A stretch of DNA of 64,000 nucleotides from Microbacterium dauci (GTDB taxonomy: Bacteria > Actinomycetota > Actinomycetes > Actinomycetales > Microbacteriaceae). The DNA is taken from assembly GCF_030065535.1 (NCBI RefSeq), contig NZ_JASJND010000001.1, positions 558,001 through 622,000 of the forward strand, written 5' to 3'. The position numbers were made by a program, and so were the translations under genes. The notes below the pieces were generated by a model that was not told the DNA's origin, did not search any database, and worked only from the letters and a program-made list of their open reading frames with translations. Of the stretch, positions 43,346 to 52,275 are shown piece after piece; positions within the stretch are counted from its first letter, which is position 1, and each line of letters opens with the position of its first letter.

Positions 43346-46300
43346 GCATGGTCTCGAACATCGACAGAGTCGGTCGCGGTCTCGACCTGCTCGCCGAATC
43401 GCTCGAACCGTTCATCGCTCGGGTGCTCGCGCGGCACCTGCCTGAAGGCGTCACCGACTGGACGCTGCTGCTCGCGGCGAAGGACGGCATCGCCGGCAAG
43501 GAGTACTCCGCGACCGACCCGCAAGTGCAGCTCCGAGTCCTCACGGAACCGCTCGGCGCCCTGCGCTACGTCTTCAGCGACGACCTGTCGCGCGCTGAGC
43601 AGAACCTCGCGAGCGAACTCCGTGCCGTGCGCGACGCGTGGGCGCACCGCAAACCGTTCAGCCCTGACGATGCATACCGCGCGCTCGACACCATGGAGCG
43701 CCTGCTCAAGGCGATCGGCGCCGGCCCCGCCGCGGACAGCATCCGCCGCTCCCGGCTGGACGTGCAGCGCTCCGCCTACGCCGACGAGACCCGACGCGAC
43801 ACGCAGGTCGGAGCCGGCATGCCCGCGCTCTCATCGACGGACCTGACACCCTGGCGCGAGGTACTCGAACCGCATCCCGATATCGCCGCGAACGACTTCG
43901 CCCGCGCCGAGTTCGCAGCCGATCTTCACCAGGTCGCCACCGGCACGGAGGCTTCGGCGGACTACAACGATCCGATCGAGTTCTTCCAGCGCACCTACCT
44001 CACCCAGGGGCTGAAGAACCTGCTCGGGATCGCCGTGCGGCGACTCTCCGGCGACATGAACGCCGCACCAGTCGTCAACCTGCAGACCGCGTTCGGCGGC
44101 GGCAAGACGCACAGTATGCTCGCCGTCTGGCATCTGTTCAGCGGCCGACCCATCACCGACTTCCCGCAGAGCGCGCAGGACGTCGTCCGCGAGCTCGACG
44201 TCGACCCCGCCGTCATCCTCGACGGCGTGCGACGTGTCGCGGTCGTCGGCAACGAACTCGCTCCAGGCCAATCGTGGACCAAGCCGGACGGCACCGAGAT
44301 CCGCACCCTGTGGGGCGAGATCGCGTGGCAGCTCGGTGGCGCATCGGCGTACGCGAAGGTCGCGGACGCAGACCGCACCGGCACCAACCCGGGCGCGGCG
44401 ATCCGCGACGTCATCGCAGAGCACTCGCCCGCGGTGATCCTGATCGACGAATGGGTCGCCTACGCGCGCGGGCTGTACGGACAGGACTCGCTGGTCGGCG
44501 GCACGTTCGAGACGCAGTTCTCGTTCGCGCAGCAGCTCACCGAGGCCGTGAAGTCGGTGCCCGGCGCACTGCTGCTCGTCTCGATCCCGGCATCCGACAT
44601 CCGACGCGACGATGACGCCCCGGTCGCTTCCGACCTCGAGGTCGGCGGCGCGCACGGACGAGCGGCCCTCGAGCGACTGCAGAACGTGGTCACCCGGATC
44701 GCGCAGCCGTGGACGCCCGCGAGCAGCACCGAGTCCTTCGAGATCGTGCGCCGCCGGCTGTTCCGCGAGCCCGACGCAGCCGCACGCCGTCGGATCGACG
44801 CGACAGCGAAGACGTTCGTCGAGTACTACCGGCGCAGCGTCGGCGAGCTGCCCGCCGAGACCCGCGACGCCGCGTACGAATCGCGCATCCGCGACGCGTA
44901 CCCGATCCACCCCGAACTGTTCGACAGGCTCTACGGCGACTGGTCGACCCTGGAGAAGTTCCAGCGGACCCGCGGCGTGCTGCGGCTGATGAGCGCGGTC
45001 GTTCACGCGCTGCACTCGTCGGGAGACGCTTCACCCCTCATCATGCCCGGCTCGATCCCGCTCGACGCGCCCGCCGTGCGCGACGAGCTGACCGGGTACC
45101 TGGACGACGGCGACCGCTGGAAGTCGGTCGTCGAGAGCGACATCGACGGCGCGAACGGCACTGCCATCCACATCGATCAAGAGAAGCCGCTCTTCGGCAA
45201 CCGCGCGCTCACGCGGCGCATCGCCCGAGCGACCTTCATCGGGTCGGCTGCGACGCTCCGATCGAACCACAAGGGCATCGAGCGCAAGCGCATGTTCCTC
45301 GGGGTCGCCATGCCCGGCGACACGATCGGCAACTTCGGCAGCGCGCTGCAACTGCTCAGCGAACGAGCGACCTACCTGTACGCCGAGGGGGAGCGGCACT
45401 GGTTCGACCTGCAGGTATCGCTCAACCGCACCGTCGCCGAACGGGCGCAGTCGTTCTCCGCCGCCGATGTCGAGAAGGCGGTCGTCGACAGGCTCCGCCG
45501 GCAGACCTCCGCGGCCCGCATCTTCGCCGACGTCGTGTTCGCACCGTCGGACTCGAGCGAGGTCGTCGAGGGCGACCGGGTGCGGCTCGTGGTCGCTGGC
45601 CCTGCGCACACGCACGACGGCAAGACGCCCGACTCGAAGGCGCACGCCTTCGCGCGTTCGATCGCGTCGTCGCGCGGCACGGCTCCGCGCCAGGGGGTCA
45701 ACACCGTCGTCGTGCTCGCGCCCGATCAGGCTCGATGGGCCGACCTGGAGCAGGCAACCCGGCAGTACCTCGCCTGGGAGGGCATCCACGCCGAGCGAGG
45801 AATCCTCGACCTGACGCACGGGCAGATCGAGACCGCCACGCAGCGTATCACCGCGCTCAACAAGACCGTCGACCAGCGCATCCGGGAGACCTGGATCTGG
45901 GGCATCCACCCGCAGCAGCCCGACGCGTCCGCACCGTGGACGACCTCGCAGGTCAAAGCAGACGGCGCCACGGATTCGGTGATCGTCACCGCGGCGGAGC
46001 GATTCGACAAGGTCGACGCGGTCATCACACGGTTCTCGATGCAGTCGATCGGCGTGGAGCTGCAGAACAGCCTCCGCAGCCGCTGGAACGCCGGTTCGAT
46101 CCGTGTCGGAGAGCTGTGGGACTTCCACGTCCGATACCCGTACCTCGCGCGCCTGCGCGACAAGCAGGTGCTGCTCGACGCGATCGCCGGCGCCATGACC
46201 GACCCCGCCTGGGAGCAGCTCGGGTTCGCGCTCGCCGACGGCTACGACGCCGAGACCGGTGACTTCGAAGGGCTCCGGATCCCGATCGAGGACGCGGCTC

Positions 46301-46731
46301 CACCGGTCGTGACCGACACGATGCTCTTGGTGAGCCCGAGGCTCGCGACCGAGCAGCGGGCGAGGGAGACTGCAGCTGCGAGGGCTCGAACGGCGGGCGT
46401 CACGCCCGGAGCAGCATCGCGCGGCGCCGCTGGCGGCTCGCAGGGAGCGGCGTCCGCTGCGCCCCAGCCGGCACCTCCCCGCTCGACGGTGAGGAACGCC
46501 CGGTACCGGGGCTCGATCGAGCTCAAGCCGGGAGTCGACCTCCGTCAGCAGGTCGTTCAGCTCGCGGAGGAACTGCTCGAACACCTGCGCAACGCCGCGC
46601 CCGACACGCTCGAGATCCGCGTCGATATCGACGCTGGCAAGTCCGATGGGTTCCCCGACGGCGTCGTCCGTACGGTCAAGGAGAACGGCGCGCAGCTCGG
46701 GCTCTACCCGAACGCGTTCGAGGACCTCTGA
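43342..46731 (+). CDS. DUF499 ATPase with N-terminal Swt1-type HEPN domain
   Basis: A 1,129-residue protein. Residues about 5-130 form a HEPN-like helical domain carrying the RNase-type R-x4-H motif (RDAWAH near residue 96). The AAA/P-loop part follows: Walker A TAFGGGKTHSML near residue 249 and Walker B VILIDEWVAYARG near 364. The DUF499 C-terminal region extends to a low-complexity Ala/Gly/Pro segment at about 1,010-1,050 and a final SIELKPGVDLRQQVVQLAEE block. DUF499 proteins are partners of DUF1156 methylases in phage-resistance loci. The start overlaps the methylase stop (ATGA) and the stop overlaps the next start (TGATG), so translation is coupled. Confidence 0.88.
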   Translation: MSMVSNIDRVGRGLDLLAESLEPFIARVLARHLPEGVTDWTLLLAAKDGIAGKEYSATDPQVQLRVLTEPLGALRYVFSDDLSRAEQNLASELRAVRDAWAHRKPFSPDDAYRALDTMERLLKAIGAGPAADSIRRSRLDVQRSAYADETRRDTQVGAGMPALSSTDLTPWREVLEPHPDIAANDFARAEFAADLHQVATGTEASADYNDPIEFFQRTYLTQGLKNLLGIAVRRLSGDMNAAPVVNLQTAFGGGKTHSMLAVWHLFSGRPITDFPQSAQDVVRELDVDPAVILDGVRRVAVVGNELAPGQSWTKPDGTEIRTLWGEIAWQLGGASAYAKVADADRTGTNPGAAIRDVIAEHSPAVILIDEWVAYARGLYGQDSLVGGTFETQFSFAQQLTEAVKSVPGALLLVSIPASDIRRDDDAPVASDLEVGGAHGRAALERLQNVVTRIAQPWTPASSTESFEIVRRRLFREPDAAARRRIDATAKTFVEYYRRSVGELPAETRDAAYESRIRDAYPIHPELFDRLYGDWSTLEKFQRTRGVLRLMSAVVHALHSSGDASPLIMPGSIPLDAPAVRDELTGYLDDGDRWKSVVESDIDGANGTAIHIDQEKPLFGNRALTRRIARATFIGSAATLRSNHKGIERKRMFLGVAMPGDTIGNFGSALQLLSERATYLYAEGERHWFDLQVSLNRTVAERAQSFSAADVEKAVVDRLRRQTSAARIFADVVFAPSDSSEVVEGDRVRLVVAGPAHTHDGKTPDSKAHAFARSIASSRGTAPRQGVNTVVVLAPDQARWADLEQATRQYLAWEGIHAERGILDLTHGQIETATQRITALNKTVDQRIRETWIWGIHPQQPDASAPWTTSQVKADGATDSVIVTAAERFDKVDAVITRFSMQSIGVELQNSLRSRWNAGSIRVGELWDFHVRYPYLARLRDKQVLLDAIAGAMTDPAWEQLGFALADGYDAETGDFEGLRIPIEDAAPPVVTDTMLLVSPRLATEQRARETAAARARTAGVTPGAASRGAAGGSQGAASAAPQPAPPRSTVRNARYRGSIELKPGVDLRQQVVQLAEELLEHLRNAAPDTLEIRVDIDAGKSDGFPDGVVRTVKENGAQLGLYPNAFEDL

Positions 46732-48260
46732 TGAGCGCCGACGTCCGTGTGACCCGTGTCCGCCAGACCGCGCCGGACCCGTCCATCGCGCGGGCTGTCG
46801 GGCGGCACCACACGTTCGAGACCGCGATCGCGGACCTCGTCGACAACAGCCTGGACGCAGGCGCGACACGAGTGCTGATCCGGTTCCTCGAGAAGGACGG
46901 CGCGGTCACGGGTCTGCAGGTGATCGACGACGGCCGCGGCATGGACAGCGACCAGATCGACGCGGCGATGGAGTACGCGCGACGCCGGACCTACGACTCC
47001 GCTGATCAGGGGCATTTCGGCCTTGGGTTGAAGGCTGCATCCCTGAGTCAGGCGAACCGGCTGAACGTGTACTCGCGCAGGTACGGTGCGCTGCCCGCCG
47101 GCCGCACGATCGACGCCGACGACCCGACACGGATCGGCGATCTCGACCACGACGATGTCACCGGCGTGCTCGGCGGGCTGCGCATCGACTTTCCGCTCAC
47201 CAACGGAACGGTCGTCGAGTGGGAGGGGCCGCGGACGTTCCTCAGCAGTCGTGACCAGCGAGATCGCTCGGACTGGCTCGAGCAGCGCATCGCTGCGCTG
47301 AAGACGCACCTCGGGATCGTCTTCCACCGTCAGATCCAGTCGGGCTCGATCGCGCTGGCGATCGACGTATTCGACGCCTTCTACGGCGAGTCCGGCGCAC
47401 CGCGGCGGGTCACCGCGCTCGACCCCTTCGGTTATCGGCGGCTGCCCAACGACAGGTTTCCCGCGGCCCTGTGCTATTCGATCGACGGATCGTCGGGCGT
47501 CGCGGAGGCGCATGTGTGGCCGGCCTCGCAGGCAGGGCTGCCGGAGTTCCGGCTCGGAGGACGACCGGGGGGACTCGCGCAGGGCTTCTATTTCTACCGG
47601 AACAACCGGCTGCTGCAGATGGGCGGGTGGAACACGCTCGCCGTCGACAGGCCCGAGCTCGAATACGTGCGCATCTCGGTCGACATCGACGGATCGCTCG
47701 CCGGTCATGTCACGATCAACCCCGAGAAGGCCGGGCTGGAACTCGACGCCGACGCGAAGAGCGCGCTGCTCGATGCCCGTCTCGCGACGGATGACACGCC
47801 GCTGCGATCGTTCCTCGCCGAGGCCGAGATGCTGCGGCGCGATAGCCGCAGGTACGAGAAGCGCCCGGTCGAACTCGTCCAGCCCGCGCGCGGAATGAGC
47901 GCGTCGATGCGTATCGCGTTCGACGAGTCGGTCGAGCGCGCTGACGCCGATCCCTTCGATATCCGGTGGCGCGTCGATCCGACCGAGTCGCCGGTACATA
48001 TCGACCTGGAACAGCGCACCATCTGGCTCAACAGCGCCTATCGCGCGCTGCTGACCGGCGTCGACGGCGCCGACAACGAGGACGCCCCGCTCCTGAAGAC
48101 CCTGTTGGCGATCATCTACTCGAGATACTTCGAGGGCTCGTACCTCGGTTCTCGGGAGAAGGCCGAGCTGCAGGCGTGGGACCAGTTGTTGACAGCGGCC
48201 GTGCGCGAGGAGTCCGCGCGCCAGGAGAAGGAGATCAGGGATGACGACGCCGAGCGATGA
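46731..48260 (+). CDS. MORC/MutL-like GHKL ATPase
   Basis: A 509-residue ATPase. N-box ADLVDNSLDAGA (Asp35 where Glu is usual, Asn39), DDGRGM (66-71) and GHFGLGLKAAS (94-104), then the transducer with GFYFYRNNRLLQMGGW and VTINPEKAGLEL. It aligns along its length with the ATPase half of the sigma fusion at 37797-40373, so the two are paralogues. MORC-type ATPases of this form are known from bacterial restriction loci together with Z1 and PD-(D/E)XK proteins, which are the next two genes. It probably acts as an ATP-gated DNA clamp. It overlaps the nuclease gene by 20 nt. Confidence 0.85.
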   Translation: MSADVRVTRVRQTAPDPSIARAVGRHHTFETAIADLVDNSLDAGATRVLIRFLEKDGAVTGLQVIDDGRGMDSDQIDAAMEYARRRTYDSADQGHFGLGLKAASLSQANRLNVYSRRYGALPAGRTIDADDPTRIGDLDHDDVTGVLGGLRIDFPLTNGTVVEWEGPRTFLSSRDQRDRSDWLEQRIAALKTHLGIVFHRQIQSGSIALAIDVFDAFYGESGAPRRVTALDPFGYRRLPNDRFPAALCYSIDGSSGVAEAHVWPASQAGLPEFRLGGRPGGLAQGFYFYRNNRLLQMGGWNTLAVDRPELEYVRISVDIDGSLAGHVTINPEKAGLELDADAKSALLDARLATDDTPLRSFLAEAEMLRRDSRRYEKRPVELVQPARGMSASMRIAFDESVERADADPFDIRWRVDPTESPVHIDLEQRTIWLNSAYRALLTGVDGADNEDAPLLKTLLAIIYSRYFEGSYLGSREKAELQAWDQLLTAAVREESARQEKEIRDDDAER

Positions 48261-49221
48261 CTCGACTCACCTCGACCCGCGCAGCGTCGAGGAGTACTTC
48301 CGGCTCGGCGCGAAGACTGCCTTCCCGCTGCATGCGTCGCCCAGCGTGATCATGGAGATCGACCCGGGCCGCGAGGAGGTCGAGCTGCGGACTCCGGCGG
48401 TCGGCTCGGAGCCGGAGGTGACCGCGCTCCAGCGGCTCTCGTTCTCGCGGATCCGGCGCGACGGCGACGAGTGGTTCCGCCTCGTCGTCGATGCACGCGA
48501 CATGCACTACGAGGCGTACGTCCTGCTGGAGTCGATCGTCGATCAGCTGAAGTCCGGCGCATCCTTCCGTCATGCCGTCTCGGAGGCCGTGGCATCGCTC
48601 AAGGACCTGCTCGCCGGCCGCACCCGGCTCACTGAGGAGAAGGTGCTCGGACTCGTCGGAGAACTGCTCGTGCTCGCCCACTCGATCGAAGCGCTGGGCG
48701 AGGAAGCCGCCATTACTGCGTGGCTCGGCCCCCTGTCGGAGGAGCACGACTTCGCGTTCCACGCCTTCGATGCTGAGGTGAAAACGACGAAGTCCGAGGG
48801 CAGGGTCCACGTCATCGGTTCGGAGACCCAGCTCGAACCGGAACCGGGACGCCCCCTCCACCTCGTTTCGATTCAGCTCACGCGTGCGGGCCTCGCTGAG
48901 CAGGGATTCACGCTCCCGTCGCTCATCGATAACACACGCGCGCGGCTCGATCAGACTCGCCGCACCTTCGACGCAGCGCTCGAGGGGCTCGGCTGGCGGA
49001 ACAGGGATCGGGATCTCTACCCGACCCGCTACCAGCTCCGTTCCATGCCTCGCGCATACCTCGTCGACGATCAATTTCCGGCCATCACATCCGGAAGGCT
49101 CGACCAGGTGGTTCCGCAGCGAGCCCATGTCGCAAGTGTCACCTACCGTGTCAACGTCACCGATCTCGCCCACAGCGCGATCGCTGCCCCGCTCCACGAC
49201 TTCTGCGAGGACCCCGAATGA
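48241..49221 (+). CDS. DUF4420 PD-(D/E)XK-superfamily protein (putative restriction nuclease)
   Basis: A 326-residue protein. The catalytic layout of the superfamily is visible: Glu141 in GLVGELLVL, Asp170 in SEEHDFAF and Glu179-x-Lys181 in DAEVKTT, followed by RVHVIGSETQLE. The C-terminal half (QGFTLPSLIDNTRARLD...YPTRYQLRSMPRAYLVDD) matches the DUF4420 pattern. All three acidic/Lys positions are intact, so an active DNA endonuclease is likely; specificity is unknown. It overlaps the Z1 gene by 4 nt. Confidence 0.83.
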   Translation: MTTPSDDSTHLDPRSVEEYFRLGAKTAFPLHASPSVIMEIDPGREEVELRTPAVGSEPEVTALQRLSFSRIRRDGDEWFRLVVDARDMHYEAYVLLESIVDQLKSGASFRHAVSEAVASLKDLLAGRTRLTEEKVLGLVGELLVLAHSIEALGEEAAITAWLGPLSEEHDFAFHAFDAEVKTTKSEGRVHVIGSETQLEPEPGRPLHLVSIQLTRAGLAEQGFTLPSLIDNTRARLDQTRRTFDAALEGLGWRNRDRDLYPTRYQLRSMPRAYLVDDQFPAITSGRLDQVVPQRAHVASVTYRVNVTDLAHSAIAAPLHDFCEDPE

Positions 49222-52200
49222 CGACAGCCGCCGCGCCCACCGTTGCCACTGCGGTGCAGAAGGTGCTCAACCAGATCCGCGACACTGGTCCCGAGGAACT
49301 GCTCTACCGCGTCGAGGGCGAACTGCGCAAGACGAGCATCGCAGTGTCCGAGGCCAACGTCCGCGAAGCGGTGACCGTTCCCGACCTGAATGATCCCGCC
49401 CGACGCGCGATGCACATGGCCCTGGCGATGTGGGACGCCGTCGCCGCAGCGGACTGGATCGAGACCACGAAGCCGGGCACGCCCGATCGACGCGAGCGGA
49501 TCTACGATCTGCTCGAGATCTCCGAGGGTATGCGCGAAGCGCTCGACGGCGAGTTCCCGAGTGCGTCGCAGATGGACGCGATGATCGTCGACCCCAAGAA
49601 CTGGACGCCGTGGTACGACGAGGAGCGTCGCGCCGACCATGACTTCTACTGGCGTGCGTACCGCGGCGTGCTCGAGCGCAAGGGCTGGGACGTCGACGCC
49701 CTTGCGACGCTCGATCGGTCGACGACGGAGATCGTCCAGAGGCTCGCCGACCCGAGCGCGGCGAAGGGCTACCAGACGAAGGGCCTCGTCGTCGGCCATG
49801 TGCAGAGCGGGAAGACCGCGAATTTCACGGGTATCGTCGCGAAGGCCGTCGACGCCGGATACCGACTCATCATCGTGCTCACCGGAACGATCGAGCTGCT
49901 GCGGGGCCAGACGCAACGCAGGCTCGACATGGAATTGGTCGGCGAGGAGAACATCCTCGACGGTGCGGATAGGAACGACGCATCCTCCATCCGAGACATC
50001 GATTACATCGGCACGCAGGACGCGGACTGGTACGCGGGGAAGTTCCTCCGACACGGACAAGACGTCCACTCGCTCCCAGAAGTTCCAGCCATCAAACGCC
50101 TCACCACAGTCGATCGGGACTACCGCAAGCTCCGGCTGGGAAGGGACGCCCTCGACTTCCGGCGCACAGGCGAGTTGCGAGACACGGGCAAACCGGTCTT
50201 CGCACCCGAGAACATCCACTCTGTCGATGTACGCATCGCCGTGATGAAGAAGAACACTACGGCGCTGAAGAATCTCCTTCACGACCTCAAGAACATTCGT
50301 GCGGACGGGAAGGAGATCCCGGCGCTCATTATTGACGATGAGGCGGACCAAGCCTCCGTCAACACCGTCAACCCGCGATCGAAGCAGGAAGCAGCGGCGG
50401 AGTCGAAGAAGCGCTCCGCGATAAACAAGCTGATCGCGGAGCTCCTGCAGGAGTTGCCACGAGCTCAGTACGTCGGATACACAGCGACTCCCTTCGCAAA
50501 CGTCTTCATCTCGCCGGACGATTCGGAGGATCTGTTTCCGAAGGACTTCCTCGTCAGCCTTCAGCCTTCGTCGGCGTACATGGGCGGCCGCTATTTCCAT
50601 GATTTGTGGGGCCTCGAGGAAGGTGCAGCCGGCGACCCGGCAAAGTCGAACGAAGCTGCCTTCGTGCGAAACCTCACAGCGGATGGTGCGCAGGATCCAG
50701 CCGACGAGGATCGTGAGATCCGGGATGCGCTCGATGCGTTTGTGCTCACCGGCGGAATAAAGAAGTGGCGCGAGTCGCTAGGGACTGGTCTGGAGTTCCG
50801 GCATCACACCATGTTGGTGCACGAATCCGTGAAGACATCCGAACACTCTGATCTCGCTGATCGCATCCGGCGGGTCTGGAGAGACGAGGGCGCCTACAGC
50901 AGCCCGGCAGGACTCGCGCGACTTCGGGTGCTATACGACAGCGACTTCCGTCTGGTGCATGATTCGCGGGCGGAGTGGAATGCACTTCCGATGCCCTCAT
51001 CGTTCGACGAGCTCAAAGCGCACATCGGAGCGGCCGTGGACGAGATCACGGTCGACAGCGACCCTGTCGTCGTCGTTAATGGGACGAAGGACAGCGACTA
51101 TGACGCAATGGACTTCCAGACCCGGCCGTATTGGCGAGTGATGGTAGGCGGTGCAAAGCTCAGCCGTGGGTTCACTGTCGAGGGCCTCACAATTACCTAT
51201 TACCGTCGCCGCGCTGCTGCAGCAGACACGCTCATGCAGATGGGCCGTTGGTTTGGGTACCGTCCTGGCTATGGTGACCTCGTACGCCTCTACATCGCGC
51301 GCAACATTCTTGACGGCCGAGGCAAATCGTACGACCTATACGACGCGTTCACGTCGATCATCGAGGACGAAGAGGAGTTCAGAGATCAGCTCCGGAAGTT
51401 CTCCGAGATCGAGGAGGACGGGCGTCCGGTAGTTCGGCCGATCCATGTGCCCCCGCTAGTTTTTCAGCAGCTCCCTTGGCTGAAGCCAACAGGGTCCAAC
51501 AAGATGTATAACGCCGTCCTTGCGTACGAGGGCGACGGTGGCGTCGTGAAGGACTTCAATCAGCACGACGATCGGAAGGACGGTTCGCGCAATCGCGCGC
51601 ACTTCAGCGCAGTCATCTCGCTCCTGAAGAGTCTGTCCGAGCCGCAACGCTTCAGCGGTCAGGCTGGCACTTCGTTCCTCGGTCGACACGCGATTGTCCC
51701 TACGCCTCTCGTAATCGACTTCTTGAAGGCTTTCACGTTGAGCTCGCCGGATCAGTTGAGGCCCACGATCCGAATGATCGAGAAGGCCGCAGATGAAGGC
51801 ACCCTGACAGAGTGGGTGGTGGTTGTTCCGCATCTCGAAGATCCGAGCTATCGACGTCAGCTTGGAGATGTCGAAGTCTCTATCGCGGAACGGCAGCGTC
51901 GACGAGACCGTCCGGGTTTCGCGGGAAGCGAGCGCAGGCATCGAGCAACCCTCGAAGTCATCACTCAGAGCCCTAATCCGTCTGCACAGGCGGGCGATCA
52001 CGCGCTCGCCCTCGCTGGGCCCACGCGCGGTGCGCTGCTGCTGACGTTTGCCTTTGATCCTGAGCTGACTGCTGAAGAAGCCAATGGGGATGGGCGCGCT
52101 GACCGCGAACGCGTGAAACGTGCGTCCTGGCCGCAAGAGATGAGCGCCGACAGCGTCGCCACGCTCTTCTCCCTTGCCATGCCGTATGCGTCTGCGCCGA

Positions 52201-52265
52201 GGGGTCGGATTGGGTTCACCGTGCGTCGCGACGATCTCGCAGATAGCGCGATCGTCGACGTCTGA
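49218..52265 (+). CDS. Z1-domain superfamily-II ATPase/helicase-like protein
   Basis: A 1,015-residue protein. Walker A GHVQSGKT near residue 195, Walker B LIIDDEAD near 370, motif III YVGYTATPFANVF near 421, and the Z1 hallmark VGGAKLSRGFTVEGLTITYY with LMQMGRWFGYRPGY (residues about 640-685), which holds the arginine-finger region. Z1 proteins are restriction-locus ATPases thought to remodel or translocate DNA for a partner nuclease. It is the last gene of the five-gene coupled operon. Codon use becomes less GC-rich in its second half. It converges on the next gene with 10 nt between stops. Confidence 0.9.
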   Translation: MTTAAAPTVATAVQKVLNQIRDTGPEELLYRVEGELRKTSIAVSEANVREAVTVPDLNDPARRAMHMALAMWDAVAAADWIETTKPGTPDRRERIYDLLEISEGMREALDGEFPSASQMDAMIVDPKNWTPWYDEERRADHDFYWRAYRGVLERKGWDVDALATLDRSTTEIVQRLADPSAAKGYQTKGLVVGHVQSGKTANFTGIVAKAVDAGYRLIIVLTGTIELLRGQTQRRLDMELVGEENILDGADRNDASSIRDIDYIGTQDADWYAGKFLRHGQDVHSLPEVPAIKRLTTVDRDYRKLRLGRDALDFRRTGELRDTGKPVFAPENIHSVDVRIAVMKKNTTALKNLLHDLKNIRADGKEIPALIIDDEADQASVNTVNPRSKQEAAAESKKRSAINKLIAELLQELPRAQYVGYTATPFANVFISPDDSEDLFPKDFLVSLQPSSAYMGGRYFHDLWGLEEGAAGDPAKSNEAAFVRNLTADGAQDPADEDREIRDALDAFVLTGGIKKWRESLGTGLEFRHHTMLVHESVKTSEHSDLADRIRRVWRDEGAYSSPAGLARLRVLYDSDFRLVHDSRAEWNALPMPSSFDELKAHIGAAVDEITVDSDPVVVVNGTKDSDYDAMDFQTRPYWRVMVGGAKLSRGFTVEGLTITYYRRRAAAADTLMQMGRWFGYRPGYGDLVRLYIARNILDGRGKSYDLYDAFTSIIEDEEEFRDQLRKFSEIEEDGRPVVRPIHVPPLVFQQLPWLKPTGSNKMYNAVLAYEGDGGVVKDFNQHDDRKDGSRNRAHFSAVISLLKSLSEPQRFSGQAGTSFLGRHAIVPTPLVIDFLKAFTLSSPDQLRPTIRMIEKAADEGTLTEWVVVVPHLEDPSYRRQLGDVEVSIAERQRRRDRPGFAGSERRHRATLEVITQSPNPSAQAGDHALALAGPTRGALLLTFAFDPELTAEEANGDGRADRERVKRASWPQEMSADSVATLFSLAMPYASAPRGRIGFTVRRDDLADSAIVDV

Positions 52266-52275
52266 GCGCTAAAGC

